Assembly (NCBI GenBank): GCA_013812395.1
Contig: JACCTL010000105.1
Span: forward strand, 1 to 34,075
Length of the DNA: 34,075 nucleotides
Direction of reading: 5' to 3'
DNA from: Euzebyaceae bacterium
GTDB lineage: Bacteria; Actinomycetota; Nitriliruptoria; Euzebyales; Egibacteraceae
Shown here: piece by piece, positions 16,307 to 24,009 of the stretch
Position numbering within the stretch: the first letter of the stretch is position 1
How the letters are laid out: the number at the start of each line of letters is the position of its first letter
Program-made: the position numbers and the translations under genes
The notes under the pieces: generated by a model
The model's database searches: none
What the model saw: the letters and a program-made list of their open reading frames with translations, nothing else
What the model was told of the DNA's origin: nothing

Positions 16307-18409
16307 GTGGAGCGCGACAAGGCCCTGGACATGGCGCTCGGGCAGATCGAGCGGCAGTTCGGCAAAGGCTCGATCATGCGCATGGGCGCGGACGCGATTG
16401 TCAAGATCGCGTCCATCCCCACGGGTGCGTTGAGCCTCGACCTGGCCCTTGGGATCGGCGGGCTGCCCCGCGGGCGCGTCATCGAGATCTACGGACCGGA
16501 GTCGTCGGGCAAGACGACGGTGGCGCTGCACGCCATCGCCGAGGCCCAGAAGGCCGGCGGGATTGCCGCCTTCATCGACGCCGAGCACGCGCTTGATCCC
16601 GGCTATGCCCAGAACTTGGGCGTGGACGTCGAGGCGCTGCTGGTCTCCCAGCCTGACACCGGCGAGCAGGCGCTGGAGATCACCGACATGCTGATCCGGT
16701 CGGGCGCCATCGATATCGTGGTGGTCGACTCGGTGGCGGCACTGACACCGCGCGCCGAGATCGAAGGGGAGATGGGCGACGTCCATGTCGGTCTCCAGGC
16801 CCGCCTGATGAGCCAGGCCTTGCGCAAGCTCGCCGGCACCCTCAGCAAGTCACACACCAGCGCGGTTTTCATCAACCAGCTTCGCGAGAAGATTGGCGTG
16901 ATGTTCGGCTGCTTCTCCTACTCCACCCGAGTCACGTTGGCCGACGGCACGCGGGAAAAGATTGGCAAGATCGTCAACCAGCGCATGCCGGTCGAGGTGC
17001 TGTCCTACGACCCGGCCGCAGGCAAGGTCGTGCCCAAGCGAATCGTCAACTGGTTCGACAACGGGCCGGCTGAGCAGTTCTTGCAGTTCACCGTCGCCAA
17101 GGGAGGCGGCAACGGAAGAGCTCAGTTCGCTTGCACGCCCAATCACCAGATCTCGACGCCTGGAGGCTGGCGAGAAGCCCAAGAGCTGAGCGTCGGAGAC
17201 CGGGTCCTGCAGTCAGTGCCCTATCACTTGTCGGACTTCCAGTGGCAAGTGGTGCTGGGGGGCCTTATGGGTGACGGGGCGCTGTCGCCGACCCGTAGTG
17301 GCCACGGCGCTCGCTTTCGCTTCGGGCACGGGGCCCGACAGGCCCAGTACGCCGACTGGAAGGCAACGCTGTTCGGCAACGTCAATGTCAGCCGTAGCAC
17401 CAACGCCAAGGGCGCGGTCTTTCATGACGTGCAGCCCCTGCCGGAGCTGGCAGGTCTGCGTGAGGCGGTGTACATCGGCGGGAAGAAGGTGCTCAGCTAC
17501 GACTACCTGAAGCAGTTGACCCCGCTGTCACTCGCGATCTGGTACGCCGATGACGGCTCCTTTTCGCTGCACGCCAAAGGCCTGCAAGAACGCACGCGAC
17601 ACGGCAGCGGCCGCAGCGAGCTGTGCGTTGAGGCCATGGAGGCTTCCTCCCGGCGCCGTCTTGCCGACTGGCTTGCCGACGAGTGGGATCTGCACCCATC
17701 ACTGCGAAGTGCAGGGGGCAAGGCTGTCCTGGTGTTCGACAAGGAGCAGACGGCAAAGTTGCACGTGCTCGTTGCGCCCTTCATCCACCCGTCGATGGAG
17801 TACAAGCTCCTGCCGCGTTTCCGCGGCCAGTTCGCCGTCGATGCCGTACTCGGGACCCCTCGCCAGGAGTTGGTGCCGATGCCGATCATGTCGATCGGCG
17901 TCAAGCCACCGACGCGGAGCATGCACCGCTTCGACATCGAGGTGGAGGACACTCACAACTACCTCGTCGATGGTGTGGTCGTCCACAACAGCCCGGAGAC
18001 CACTCCCGGTGGCCGCGCGCTCAAGTTCTACTCCTCGGTGCGCTTGGACGTCCGCCGCATCGAGTCCCTCAAGGACGGCACCGAAGCGGTCGGTAACCGC
18101 GTCCGCGTCAAGGTGGTCAAGAACAAGTGCGCTCCGCCCTTCCGCCAAGCCGAGTTCGACATCCTGTACGGCGAGGGGATCTCCCGTGAGGGATCGATCC
18201 TCGATGTCGGCGTGGAGCACGGCCTCGTGAAGAAGGCTGGCGCTTGGTACACCTACGACGGTGAGCAGCTCGGTCAGGGTCGGGAGAACGCGCGCAAGTT
18301 CCTCAAGGAGCACGACGAGGTCACCGCAGAGATCTACAAGAAGGTCACCGAATTGCTTGGCCTGGTACCGACCGACGTAACGGGTACGCAAGACGACCTC
18401 GATGCGTGA
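16307..18409 (+). CDS. recA: Recombinase RecA, precursor containing an intein
   Basis: RecA forms nucleoprotein filaments for strand exchange and stimulates LexA self-cleavage. The precursor is 700 residues, with an extein of 340 after removal of a 360-residue intein (202-561). Walker A is GPESSGKT at 63-70; [19 protein letters not shown] and the split loop L2 [20 protein letters not shown] are canonical. I favour GTG 16307: GAAAGG lies seven bases upstream and the protein then starts with [14 protein letters not shown], like other RecAs. The frame is open upstream (ATG 16271, ATG 16205), giving non-conserved sequence. An SOS promoter precedes it and recX follows after 20 bases. Confidence 0.96.
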   Translation: MERDKALDMALGQIERQFGKGSIMRMGADAIVKIASIPTGALSLDLALGIGGLPRGRVIEIYGPESSGKTTVALHAIAEAQKAGGIAAFIDAEHALDPGYAQNLGVDVEALLVSQPDTGEQALEITDMLIRSGAIDIVVVDSVAALTPRAEIEGEMGDVHVGLQARLMSQALRKLAGTLSKSHTSAVFINQLREKIGVMFGCFSYSTRVTLADGTREKIGKIVNQRMPVEVLSYDPAAGKVVPKRIVNWFDNGPAEQFLQFTVAKGGGNGRAQFACTPNHQISTPGGWREAQELSVGDRVLQSVPYHLSDFQWQVVLGGLMGDGALSPTRSGHGARFRFGHGARQAQYADWKATLFGNVNVSRSTNAKGAVFHDVQPLPELAGLREAVYIGGKKVLSYDYLKQLTPLSLAIWYADDGSFSLHAKGLQERTRHGSGRSELCVEAMEASSRRRLADWLADEWDLHPSLRSAGGKAVLVFDKEQTAKLHVLVAPFIHPSMEYKLLPRFRGQFAVDAVLGTPRQELVPMPIMSIGVKPPTRSMHRFDIEVEDTHNYLVDGVVVHNSPETTPGGRALKFYSSVRLDVRRIESLKDGTEAVGNRVRVKVVKNKCAPPFRQAEFDILYGEGISREGSILDVGVEHGLVKKAGAWYTYDGEQLGQGRENARKFLKEHDEVTAEIYKKVTELLGLVPTDVTGTQDDLDA
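16910..17989 (+). mobile_element. RecA intein with LAGLIDADG homing endonuclease
   Basis: A 360-residue in-frame protein intron. It begins with Cys ([13 protein letters not shown]) after IGVMFG and ends with VVVHN before the +1 Ser of SPETTPGG. Splicing block B is FACTPNHQI. Endonuclease blocks are [13 protein letters not shown] and [12 protein letters not shown], and block F is [17 protein letters not shown]. From memory it closely resembles the M. leprae RecA intein ([13 protein letters not shown]) and its insertion site rather than the M. tuberculosis site. Both catalytic acids of the endonuclease motifs are present, so homing may be active. Confidence 0.95.
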
Positions 18410-18429
18410 CGGTTCTTTAGGCTCTGTCG

Positions 18430-19005
18430 GTGAGCGCTTCCCCGCTTGATCCCTTGCCTGAGCTGGAGCCTGACCCAGGGCGGTCGGCGGTGGAGGTCCG
18501 GCCGGCGGATTCCGACGGCGGCGACGCGGTCTCGGCAGCGGTCGCCTTCCTGCTGCGCAGCACGCAAGCCCGGCCGCAGACCGAGGCAGAGCTGCGCGAC
18601 AAGCTGGGCAACCGGCAAGTGCCGGCCGATGTCGCGGAGCGGGCGCTCGATCGTGCGCGGAGCCTGGGCGCCGCCGACGATGCAGCGTTCGCTCGGGCCT
18701 GGGTGGCCGATCGCGGCGTCAAGCGCGGCTATGCGAACGCGCGCCTACGCGACGAGCTGCGCCGCCGGCGCGTGCCCGATGCGCTGATCGAGACGTCACT
18801 GGCAGCGGTCGGGGAGCGCGATGAGCACGCGACCGCCACACAGCTGGCGAGCAAGCGCGCGGCCAGCATGCCGTCCAGGCTGGAGCCACCCGCGGTGGCC
18901 CGCCGGCTCCAGGGCTACCTCGTCCGCCGTGGCTACGGCCCGGCGCTGGCACAGCGCGTGGCCATCGACGTCAGCGGGCTGGACCGCTACCGCTCCTGGG
19001 ATTGA
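18430..19005 (+). CDS. recX: Regulatory protein RecX
   Basis: RecX binds RecA filaments and limits their activity. The 191-residue protein has an acidic, Pro-rich N-terminal lead of about 32 residues, then three RecX helical repeats: AVAFLLRSTQARPQTEAELRDKL; DDAAFARAWVADRG with YANARLRDELRRRRVPDALIE; and the C-terminal RLQGYLVRRGYGPALAQRVA. GTG 18430 starts 20 bases after the recA stop, and recA-recX is a conserved pair expected to share the SOS promoter. The ribosome site is weak (AGG), consistent with low expression relative to RecA. Confidence 0.92.
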   Translation: MSASPLDPLPELEPDPGRSAVEVRPADSDGGDAVSAAVAFLLRSTQARPQTEAELRDKLGNRQVPADVAERALDRARSLGAADDAAFARAWVADRGVKRGYANARLRDELRRRRVPDALIETSLAAVGERDEHATATQLASKRAASMPSRLEPPAVARRLQGYLVRRGYGPALAQRVAIDVSGLDRYRSWD

Positions 19006-19030
19006 TCCCCGGTTCCGCTCCGCGCAGCGA

Positions 19031-19062
19031 CGAGCCCCGGCCCACGTACGGGCCGGGACTCG
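19031..19062 (+). terminator. Strong hairpin after recX
   Basis: CGAGCCCCGGCCC (19031-19043) pairs with GGGCCGGGACTCG (19050-19062) around a six-base loop, giving 12 pairs and one C/A mismatch. It lies 26 bases after the recX stop. There is no T-run; a C7 run follows instead. The likely role is transcription termination of recA-recX, judged from structure and position. Confidence 0.6.
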
Positions 19063-19098
19063 TGCCTCCCCCCCGGGATGGCCGGACGGTGCCTACCT

Positions 19099-19127
19099 GA
19101 TCGGGCGTCCCCCCGTCACGCCAGATC
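19099..19127 (+). other. Hairpin with C6 loop in recX-downstream gap
   Basis: GATC-G-GGCGT (19099-19108) pairs with ACGCC-A-GATC (19118-19127), nine pairs with one G/A mismatch. The nine-base loop begins with six cytosines (19109-19114). A C7 run lies at 19068-19074. Actinobacterial 6C small RNAs have two hairpins with C6+ loops, but only one loop here fits, so this is a weak candidate. The rest of the 291-base gap (19006-19296) shows no gene to me. Confidence 0.25.
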
Positions 19128-19296
19128 GGGCGATGTGGTGTGAACGGACACCTGCGGTTCTCAATGTGCGCCAGCCGTTCGAGGTGGCATGGGGCTACCT
19201 TCCCCACCAGTGAAGTGGATGCCTCCTGGCCAGACGTCCATGCGGCACGGCCGGGCGTAGGCTGCCGAGGCAGGACGCAGCGTCGAAGGGGAGTAC

Positions 19297-19587
19297 GTGA
19301 ACGCGGTGCAGGCCTGGCTGCTGGTGGGGATTCCGGCGCTCATCCTGGCCTGTGCGCTGTTCTATGGCCGTTCCCGCCTGCGCACACGGCTCGGGTATGT
19401 GGTGCTGTTAGGGGCTTTCGCCGCTCTGACCGCCGTTGATCGCGCGTCGGGCGCTGTGGTTGGCGGGGTCATCGCGCTGCTGTATGCCGCCGGCAGAGGC
19501 GGTCAGATGGAAACGGAGGCCAGCAACAGCAGCCTCGTGGCCATGCCGGACGCGGTGCGTAACCCTGTGCGCGAAGAGAGGCCATAA
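19297..19587 (+). CDS. Small membrane protein of unknown function
   Basis: A 96-residue protein from GTG 19297, preceded by a good AAGGGGAG four bases upstream. Two to three hydrophobic segments are visible: AWLLVGIPALILACALFYG near the start, YVVLLGAFAALTAV, and a weaker GAVVGGVIALLYAAG. A short hydrophilic tail follows, probably cytoplasmic. I recognise no family. Codon use is GC3-rich like the neighbours, which supports a real gene. It lies between recX and spoVS. Confidence 0.6.
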   Translation: MNAVQAWLLVGIPALILACALFYGRSRLRTRLGYVVLLGAFAALTAVDRASGAVVGGVIALLYAAGRGGQMETEASNSSLVAMPDAVRNPVREERP

Positions 19588-19621
19588 ATCCGCATTGACG
19601 TGCGCTGGCCGCACGGAATGG

Positions 19622-19698
19622 CCCCCATCTGGGGGAAGGACTAGCCACCACAGGTGTCCAGCGGGTAAACCGAGTACCCCCCGCCCCCCGTCGTTCGG
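19622..19698 (+). promoter_or_regulatory. C/G-run leader of spoVS, possible RNA structure
   Basis: Upstream of spoVS, CCCCC (19622-19626) can pair with GGGGG (19631-19635) over ATCT. Two C6 runs (19677-19682 and 19684-19689) lie just before the start codon, flanked by CCGAGT (19670-19675) and GTTCGG (19693-19698), which can pair with two G-T pairs. The G5 run could alternatively pair with either C6 run. A regulatory function is only a possibility. Confidence 0.25.
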
Positions 19699-19704
19699 GT
19701 CCTC

Positions 19705-20025
19705 ATGAAGGTCTCTGCCCATTCCAGCCCCAGGTCCGTGGCCGGTGCATTCGCCGGTGATGTCCGGCAACACGGGCGCGCCGAGGCCTATGTCGTCGGT
19801 GCCGGTGCCCTGAACCAGGCAGTCAAAGGCATCGCTATCGCTCGCACGCTGCTGGCCGAGCAGGGCGTGGACCTGGTCTGCGTCCCGGCCTTCACGGAGC
19901 TGCAGATCGACGGTGAGCAGCGCACCGGCATTCACCTGGTCGTCGAGGTTCGCGAAGGGGGCCCCGAGTATGGCGACGAGGTCGCCATTACCGATGCCGA
20001 GTTGCCGACCCCGCCAGCCTCATGA
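19705..20025 (+). CDS. spoVS: Stage V sporulation protein S family (SpoVS)
   Basis: A 106-residue SpoVS homologue. The family pattern is nearly complete: KVSAHSSPRSVAGAFAG, RAEAYVVGAGALNQAVKGIAIAR, GVDLVCVPAFTELQIDGE and RTGIHLVVEVR. SpoVS is a small Alba-like-fold protein, probably nucleic-acid binding; in B. subtilis it affects sporulation and septation, and it also occurs in non-sporulating thermophiles and Deinococcus. The last ~20 residues are an acidic tail beyond the core. ATG 19705 aligns with the family start. The ribosome site is poor (GGG), and an unusual C-run leader precedes it. Its position between recA and miaB matches the B. subtilis order. Confidence 0.93.
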   Translation: MKVSAHSSPRSVAGAFAGDVRQHGRAEAYVVGAGALNQAVKGIAIARTLLAEQGVDLVCVPAFTELQIDGEQRTGIHLVVEVREGGPEYGDEVAITDAELPTPPAS

Positions 20026-20073
20026 TGGGGGTTAGCCGCCCCATCTGCCAGCTGTGCCGACCGCTGACACGTT

Positions 20074-20090
20074 CCAGTCCCAGGGACTGG
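20074..20090 (+). terminator. Short hairpin after spoVS
   Basis: CCAGTCC (20074-20080) pairs perfectly with GGACTGG (20084-20090) across CAG, 49 bases after the spoVS stop. No T-run follows. It is a candidate terminator or mRNA 3' end. Confidence 0.4.
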
Positions 20091-20225
20091 CATTCCACTC
20101 GTTAGGGCAGATGTGCTCTTGAAGGGACTGGTCTACGGTGCGCCCTCAAAGTCTCCGGTCGCGATCCCTTCTCTTTTTGGCGACACTGTAATGCACGCGG
20201 GCCGGCCGAATCCAACGAGGTTGAG

Positions 20226-20603
20226 TTGTTGGCCGATGCTGCGGTGTTACCGAATTCGGAACCAGTCGCTATTTTGGCGGAGAGCGAAGATGCCGTCCAG
20301 GACACATGGGCACACTACGGCCTTCCCGATGACGCTCCAGAGGTAAGGACAGCCAGGGATGCCGTCCTCTTTGTCGGGCTGGGCGAATCGAGCACATGCC
20401 GCCTTGAGTACGACGGTTACCTGGTGAGGGGCAAGAGACGCGAGATCGAGATCCAGCTGGGCGGGGCATGGCCGCGGGAGTGTGTCGATGACTTCCTTCC
20501 GCGGACGTTCGTCGTTGCTATCCCGAAGGCGGACTTGCCACCTGGCAGGTTGCATGTAGTCACTGAGGTCGGTGATGAGCTGAGGGTGAAGCGGAGGGGG
20601 TGA
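20226..20603 (+). CDS. Hypothetical protein in AT-richer segment
   Basis: A 125-residue soluble protein with no family I recognise. The frame is open from 20106, but the first usable start is TTG 20226, with GAGG five bases upstream; GTG 20244 is another option. The C-terminal half has alternating hydrophobic strands (RTFVVAIPKADLPPGRLHVVTEVGDELRV) and so may be a small beta domain. Codon use contains many A/T-ending codons (TTA, GAA, ATT, AAT) unlike all neighbours. This suggests recent acquisition or weak expression. It could also be a decaying remnant. Confidence 0.45.
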   Translation: MLADAAVLPNSEPVAILAESEDAVQDTWAHYGLPDDAPEVRTARDAVLFVGLGESSTCRLEYDGYLVRGKRREIEIQLGGAWPRECVDDFLPRTFVVAIPKADLPPGRLHVVTEVGDELRVKRRG

Positions 20604-20734
20604 CTCGCCCACTGCCCAAGTATCCTTCAACAGGGCGGCTGTACGGCGCTGGGGCCAGCAGCCTCGGTTGGTGATGTGGCTGCGGCCGCAATGCGGTGAG
20701 TGCGGGGACAATGACGACCGCTATCCTGCTGCCC

Positions 20735-22207
20735 GTGAGCACTCGCACCTACTTCATCCGCACCTTCGGGTGCCAGATGAACGAGCACGACTCCGAACGC
20801 GCCGCCGGCGTGTTGGAGACGATGGGCTACCGTCCCGCGGCCGACCCCGCCTCGGCGGATCTGGTGTTGTTCAACACCTGTGCGATCCGTGAGAACGCCG
20901 ACAACAAGCTGTACGGGCAGCTGTCGATGCTCAAGCCCCTGAAGTTGGCCGACCCCAGCAAGACGGTGGTGGTCGGCGGCTGCCTGGCCCAGAAGGACCA
21001 GGGTCGCGTCGCCGAGAAGGCGCCATGGGTCGATGTCGTCTACGGCACCCACAACATGGGTGCCCTGCCCCAGCTGCTGGCGCAAGCCGATTCGGCTGCG
21101 CTGCCCGTCGTGGAGATTCTCGAGCACACCGAGATGTTTCCTTCGGCGCTGCCGGCGCGACGGGAGGTCGCCCACCACGCCTGGGTCTCCATCTCGATCG
21201 GCTGCGACAACACCTGCACCTTCTGCATCGTCCCTCGCCTGCGCGGACCAGAGAAGTCGCGCAAGCTCGGCGACATCGTCGCCGAGGTCCGCGCGCTGGT
21301 GGCTGACGGCGTGCGTGAGGTGACGTTGCTGGGCCAGAACGTCAACTCCTACGGGCGTGACCTGGTCCGTGCCGGGCTGGTCCCGGCCGATGGGCGGCGC
21401 AACCGCACGCTGTTCGCCGAGCTGCTGCACACCTTGGGCGAGATCGAGGGCCTGTGGCGTATTCGCTTCACCAGCCCCCACCCCAAGGACTTCTCCTCCG
21501 ACGTCTTCGCGGCCATACGCGACGTGCCCAGTGTCTGCGAGCAGCTGCACCTGCCCTTGCAATCGGGCTCCGACCGGATCTTGCGGCGGATGCAGCGCTC
21601 GTACCGCTCGCGCCGCTACCTGGAGCTGGTCGCCGAGGCACGCGAGACCATCCCCGGTGTGGCCATCTCCACGGACATCATCGTGGGCTTCCCGGGTGAG
21701 ACCGCCGACGACTTCGCCGACACCTTGGCTGTCACGTCGCAGGCGCAGTTCGACGCTGCTTACACCTTCGAGTACTCCCGTCGCCCGGGTACCGCGGCCG
21801 TCGACCTGGACGGCCATGTCGATCCAGCCGTGGTGAATGCCCGCTACCGGCGGCTGGCGGCGCTGACCCGTGAGCTGTCCGCGGCAGGCAACGCCCGGCA
21901 GGTCGGCACCGTCGCCGAGCTGCTGATCGAGGGGCCGTCCAAGACCGACCCTGACAAGGTCAGCGGTCGCACGCGGACCAACCGCCTCGTGCACGTACCC
22001 GGCGGGCCGTACACCGCCGTGGGGTCGCTGGTCCACGCCCGCCTGACCCATGCGGCGTCGTACTACCTGCTCGGCGAGGTTGCCCCGGACCAGGCCCTCG
22101 GGCCTGTCGCTGCGGGTGCGGCTGGGTCCTCGGGTTGGGCTGGGTCCTCGGGTTCGTTGGCGGTTGGGTCGTCGGGTTCGGCAGTGGCTGCCTCGCCCGG
22201 GTCGTGA
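20735..22207 (+). CDS. miaB: tRNA-2-methylthio-N6-dimethylallyladenosine synthase MiaB
   Basis: MiaB methylthiolates i6A37 in tRNAs reading UNN codons, using radical SAM chemistry and two Fe-S clusters. N-terminal cluster cysteines lie in RTFGCQMNEHDSER, NTCAIREN and GGCLAQK. The SAM triad is Cys157, Cys161 and Cys164 in GCDNTCTFCIVPRLRG. LPLQSGSDRILRRM and STDIIVGFPGET follow, then a TRAM domain. GTG 20735 starts right at the conserved domain and has a -10-like TATCCT seven bases upstream, so it may be leaderless. ATG 20711 (adding eight residues) is the main alternative. The tail of about 30 residues is Gly/Ser/Ala-rich with internal repeats. The substrate-making enzyme MiaA follows. Confidence 0.93.
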   Translation: MSTRTYFIRTFGCQMNEHDSERAAGVLETMGYRPAADPASADLVLFNTCAIRENADNKLYGQLSMLKPLKLADPSKTVVVGGCLAQKDQGRVAEKAPWVDVVYGTHNMGALPQLLAQADSAALPVVEILEHTEMFPSALPARREVAHHAWVSISIGCDNTCTFCIVPRLRGPEKSRKLGDIVAEVRALVADGVREVTLLGQNVNSYGRDLVRAGLVPADGRRNRTLFAELLHTLGEIEGLWRIRFTSPHPKDFSSDVFAAIRDVPSVCEQLHLPLQSGSDRILRRMQRSYRSRRYLELVAEARETIPGVAISTDIIVGFPGETADDFADTLAVTSQAQFDAAYTFEYSRRPGTAAVDLDGHVDPAVVNARYRRLAALTRELSAAGNARQVGTVAELLIEGPSKTDPDKVSGRTRTNRLVHVPGGPYTAVGSLVHARLTHAASYYLLGEVAPDQALGPVAAGAAGSSGWAGSSGSLAVGSSGSAVAASPGS

Positions 22208-22258
22208 TCCGGGTGGTGATCGGGCCGGCACCGGGTGACCCGACGCGGCTGATACCTG

Positions 22259-23197
22259 GTGGCTGATCCTTGCGTCCTTGCCCTCGTCGGAGCAACAGGG
22301 ACGGGCAAGTCGGCCGTGGGCTTGGACGTGGCCCGCACCGCCAACGGCCGTGCCCGTGCGGGGACCAGGACCGGACGGTCAGTCGAGATCGTCGCCGTTG
22401 ATGCGTTCACGGTGTACCGCGGCATGGACGTGGGCACCGCCAAGCCCGCGCCCCAAGAGCGAGCCGGGGTGCGACATCACCTCATCGACGTGCTCGACCC
22501 GTGGCAGGACTGCTCCGTTGAGTGGTTCCAGCGGGCAGCCCGCACCGCCATCAACGAGGTGCTGGAACGGGGCGCGACCCCGCTGCTGGTGGGCGGCTCC
22601 GGGTTGTACTTCCGCGCGGTGGTCGACCCGTTGGAGTTTCCCCCGACCGATCCCGCGGTGCGCGCGGCACTGACCCGCCACTACGGCGAGGACCCCGCCG
22701 CCGCCCATGCGGCGCTGGTCGCGGTGGACCCCGCCGCCGCGGCGAGGATGGATCCGGGCAACGTGCGCCGTGCGGTGCGCGCCCTAGAGGTTGTGCAGCT
22801 AACGGGCCGCCCGTTCAGCGGGTGGCGCCAGGCCTGGGACCGCTGGGAGCCGCTGTATGCGGGGCTGCGGGTCATCGGCATGCAGGTGGCACGTCCGCTC
22901 CTGGCCACGCGGCTCGACGCCCGCGTGGACGCGATGGTCGACGCCGGCCTGGTCGCTGAGTGCCGAACGCTGGCCCGCCGTCCGCTGTCGGTGACCGCAC
23001 GCCAGGCGATCGGCTACGCCGAGATCCTCGACCACCTCGAGGGCAGCTGCACGCTGGCCGACGCCGTCGCCCGCAGCAAGCAGCGCACCCGCCGCTACGC
23101 CGCCCGCCAGCAACGCTGGTTCGCCGGAGACCCACGGGTACGATGGGAGACTCCCCCCAATGCGCGCGAGGTGTTGCTGGCGGCATGCAGTTCCTGA
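22259..23197 (+). CDS. miaA: tRNA dimethylallyltransferase MiaA
   Basis: MiaA transfers dimethylallyl from DMAPP to A37 of UNN-reading tRNAs, making the substrate of MiaB. The P-loop GATGTGKS is at residues 11-18. VAVDAFTVYRGMDVGTAKP stands for the usual DSMQVYRGMDIGT motif, with Phe-Thr replacing Met-Gln. LLVGGSGLYFRAV and DPGNVRRAVRALEV are present, and the C-terminal RTRRYAARQQRWF is the family end motif. It is 312 residues from GTG 22259, 51 bases after miaB. The 3' end overlaps dapF by 13 bases. Confidence 0.93.
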   Translation: MADPCVLALVGATGTGKSAVGLDVARTANGRARAGTRTGRSVEIVAVDAFTVYRGMDVGTAKPAPQERAGVRHHLIDVLDPWQDCSVEWFQRAARTAINEVLERGATPLLVGGSGLYFRAVVDPLEFPPTDPAVRAALTRHYGEDPAAAHAALVAVDPAAAARMDPGNVRRAVRALEVVQLTGRPFSGWRQAWDRWEPLYAGLRVIGMQVARPLLATRLDARVDAMVDAGLVAECRTLARRPLSVTARQAIGYAEILDHLEGSCTLADAVARSKQRTRRYAARQQRWFAGDPRVRWETPPNAREVLLAACSS

Positions 23198-24009
23198 AAG
23201 TTCACGGCGCGGGCAACGACTTCATCTTGCTGCCCGACCTGCAGGACGCGCACCCGCTGACATCCGGCGTGGTACGCGCGCTGTGCCGCCCACATCTTGG
23301 CTTGGGCGCGGACGGCGTGATCCGGGTCGCCCCACCCCGCAAGCACGTGCACGCCGACGTGTTCATGGACTACTGGAACGCCGACGGCGAAGTCGCCGAG
23401 ATGTGCGGCAATGGGGTTCGCTGCGTGGCCAAGTACCTGGCCGATCGTGACCCCGCCGGAGGAGATGTCGTGACGGTCGACACCCGTGCCGGTGTGAAGA
23501 CCGTGCACGTGTCTCGGGATGCGCACGGACGTGTCGAGCGCGCGCGGGTCGACATGGGGCCACCGCTGGTCGGCAAGGTCGACGAGCCGCTGGAGGTGGA
23601 CGGCGACACCGTCCGGATCACGACGCTGTCCATGGGCAACCCCCACGCGGTGCTGATGGTCGACGACGTGGCGTCGGTGCCGCTGGCCGACATCGGGGCG
23701 GGGATCGGCGGCCACGAGGCCTTCCCTGAGGGCAGCAACGTGGAGGTGGTGCAGATTATGGATCGTCGTACGCTGCGCGGCCGGATCTGGGAACGGGGCG
23801 TGGGCGAGACCATGGCCTCTGGCACCGGTGCGGCGGCGATGGCGGTCGCGGCGGCGGTCCTTGGAATGGCCGAGCGGCAGGTGACCGCGACACTGCCGGG
23901 CGGCGATCTTGACATCGATTGGACGGACGCGACGCTGTGGGTCACCGGGCCCGCGGTGGAGGTGGCGACCGGGAACTTGGACGAGACGTGGCTGACGAGC
24001 ATCCGCTGA
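23185..24009 (+). CDS. dapF: Diaminopimelate epimerase, with Ser at second catalytic Cys position
   Basis: DapF converts LL- to meso-diaminopimelate for peptidoglycan and lysine using two cysteines as acid and base. The 274-residue protein has the family start MQFLKVHGAGNDFIL, the first catalytic Cys74 in AEMCGNGVRC, MGNPHAV, GSNVEVVQ and RIWERGVGET. The second active-site motif reads ASGTGA rather than ACGTGA, so Ser212 (codon TCT, 23818-23820) stands where the second catalytic cysteine is expected. All else looks intact. ATG 23185 overlaps miaA; the longer upstream frame is non-conserved. Activity may be altered. Confidence 0.9.
   Translation: MQFLKVHGAGNDFILLPDLQDAHPLTSGVVRALCRPHLGLGADGVIRVAPPRKHVHADVFMDYWNADGEVAEMCGNGVRCVAKYLADRDPAGGDVVTVDTRAGVKTVHVSRDAHGRVERARVDMGPPLVGKVDEPLEVDGDTVRITTLSMGNPHAVLMVDDVASVPLADIGAGIGGHEAFPEGSNVEVVQIMDRRTLRGRIWERGVGETMASGTGAAAMAVAAAVLGMAERQVTATLPGGDLDIDWTDATLWVTGPAVEVATGNLDETWLTSIR

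Noticed and set aside
20627-22231. 534-residue minus-strand open frame opposite miaB
   Set aside because: It is a shadow of miaB; its sequence is rich in Gly, His, Gln and Asp as expected from the antisense frame.
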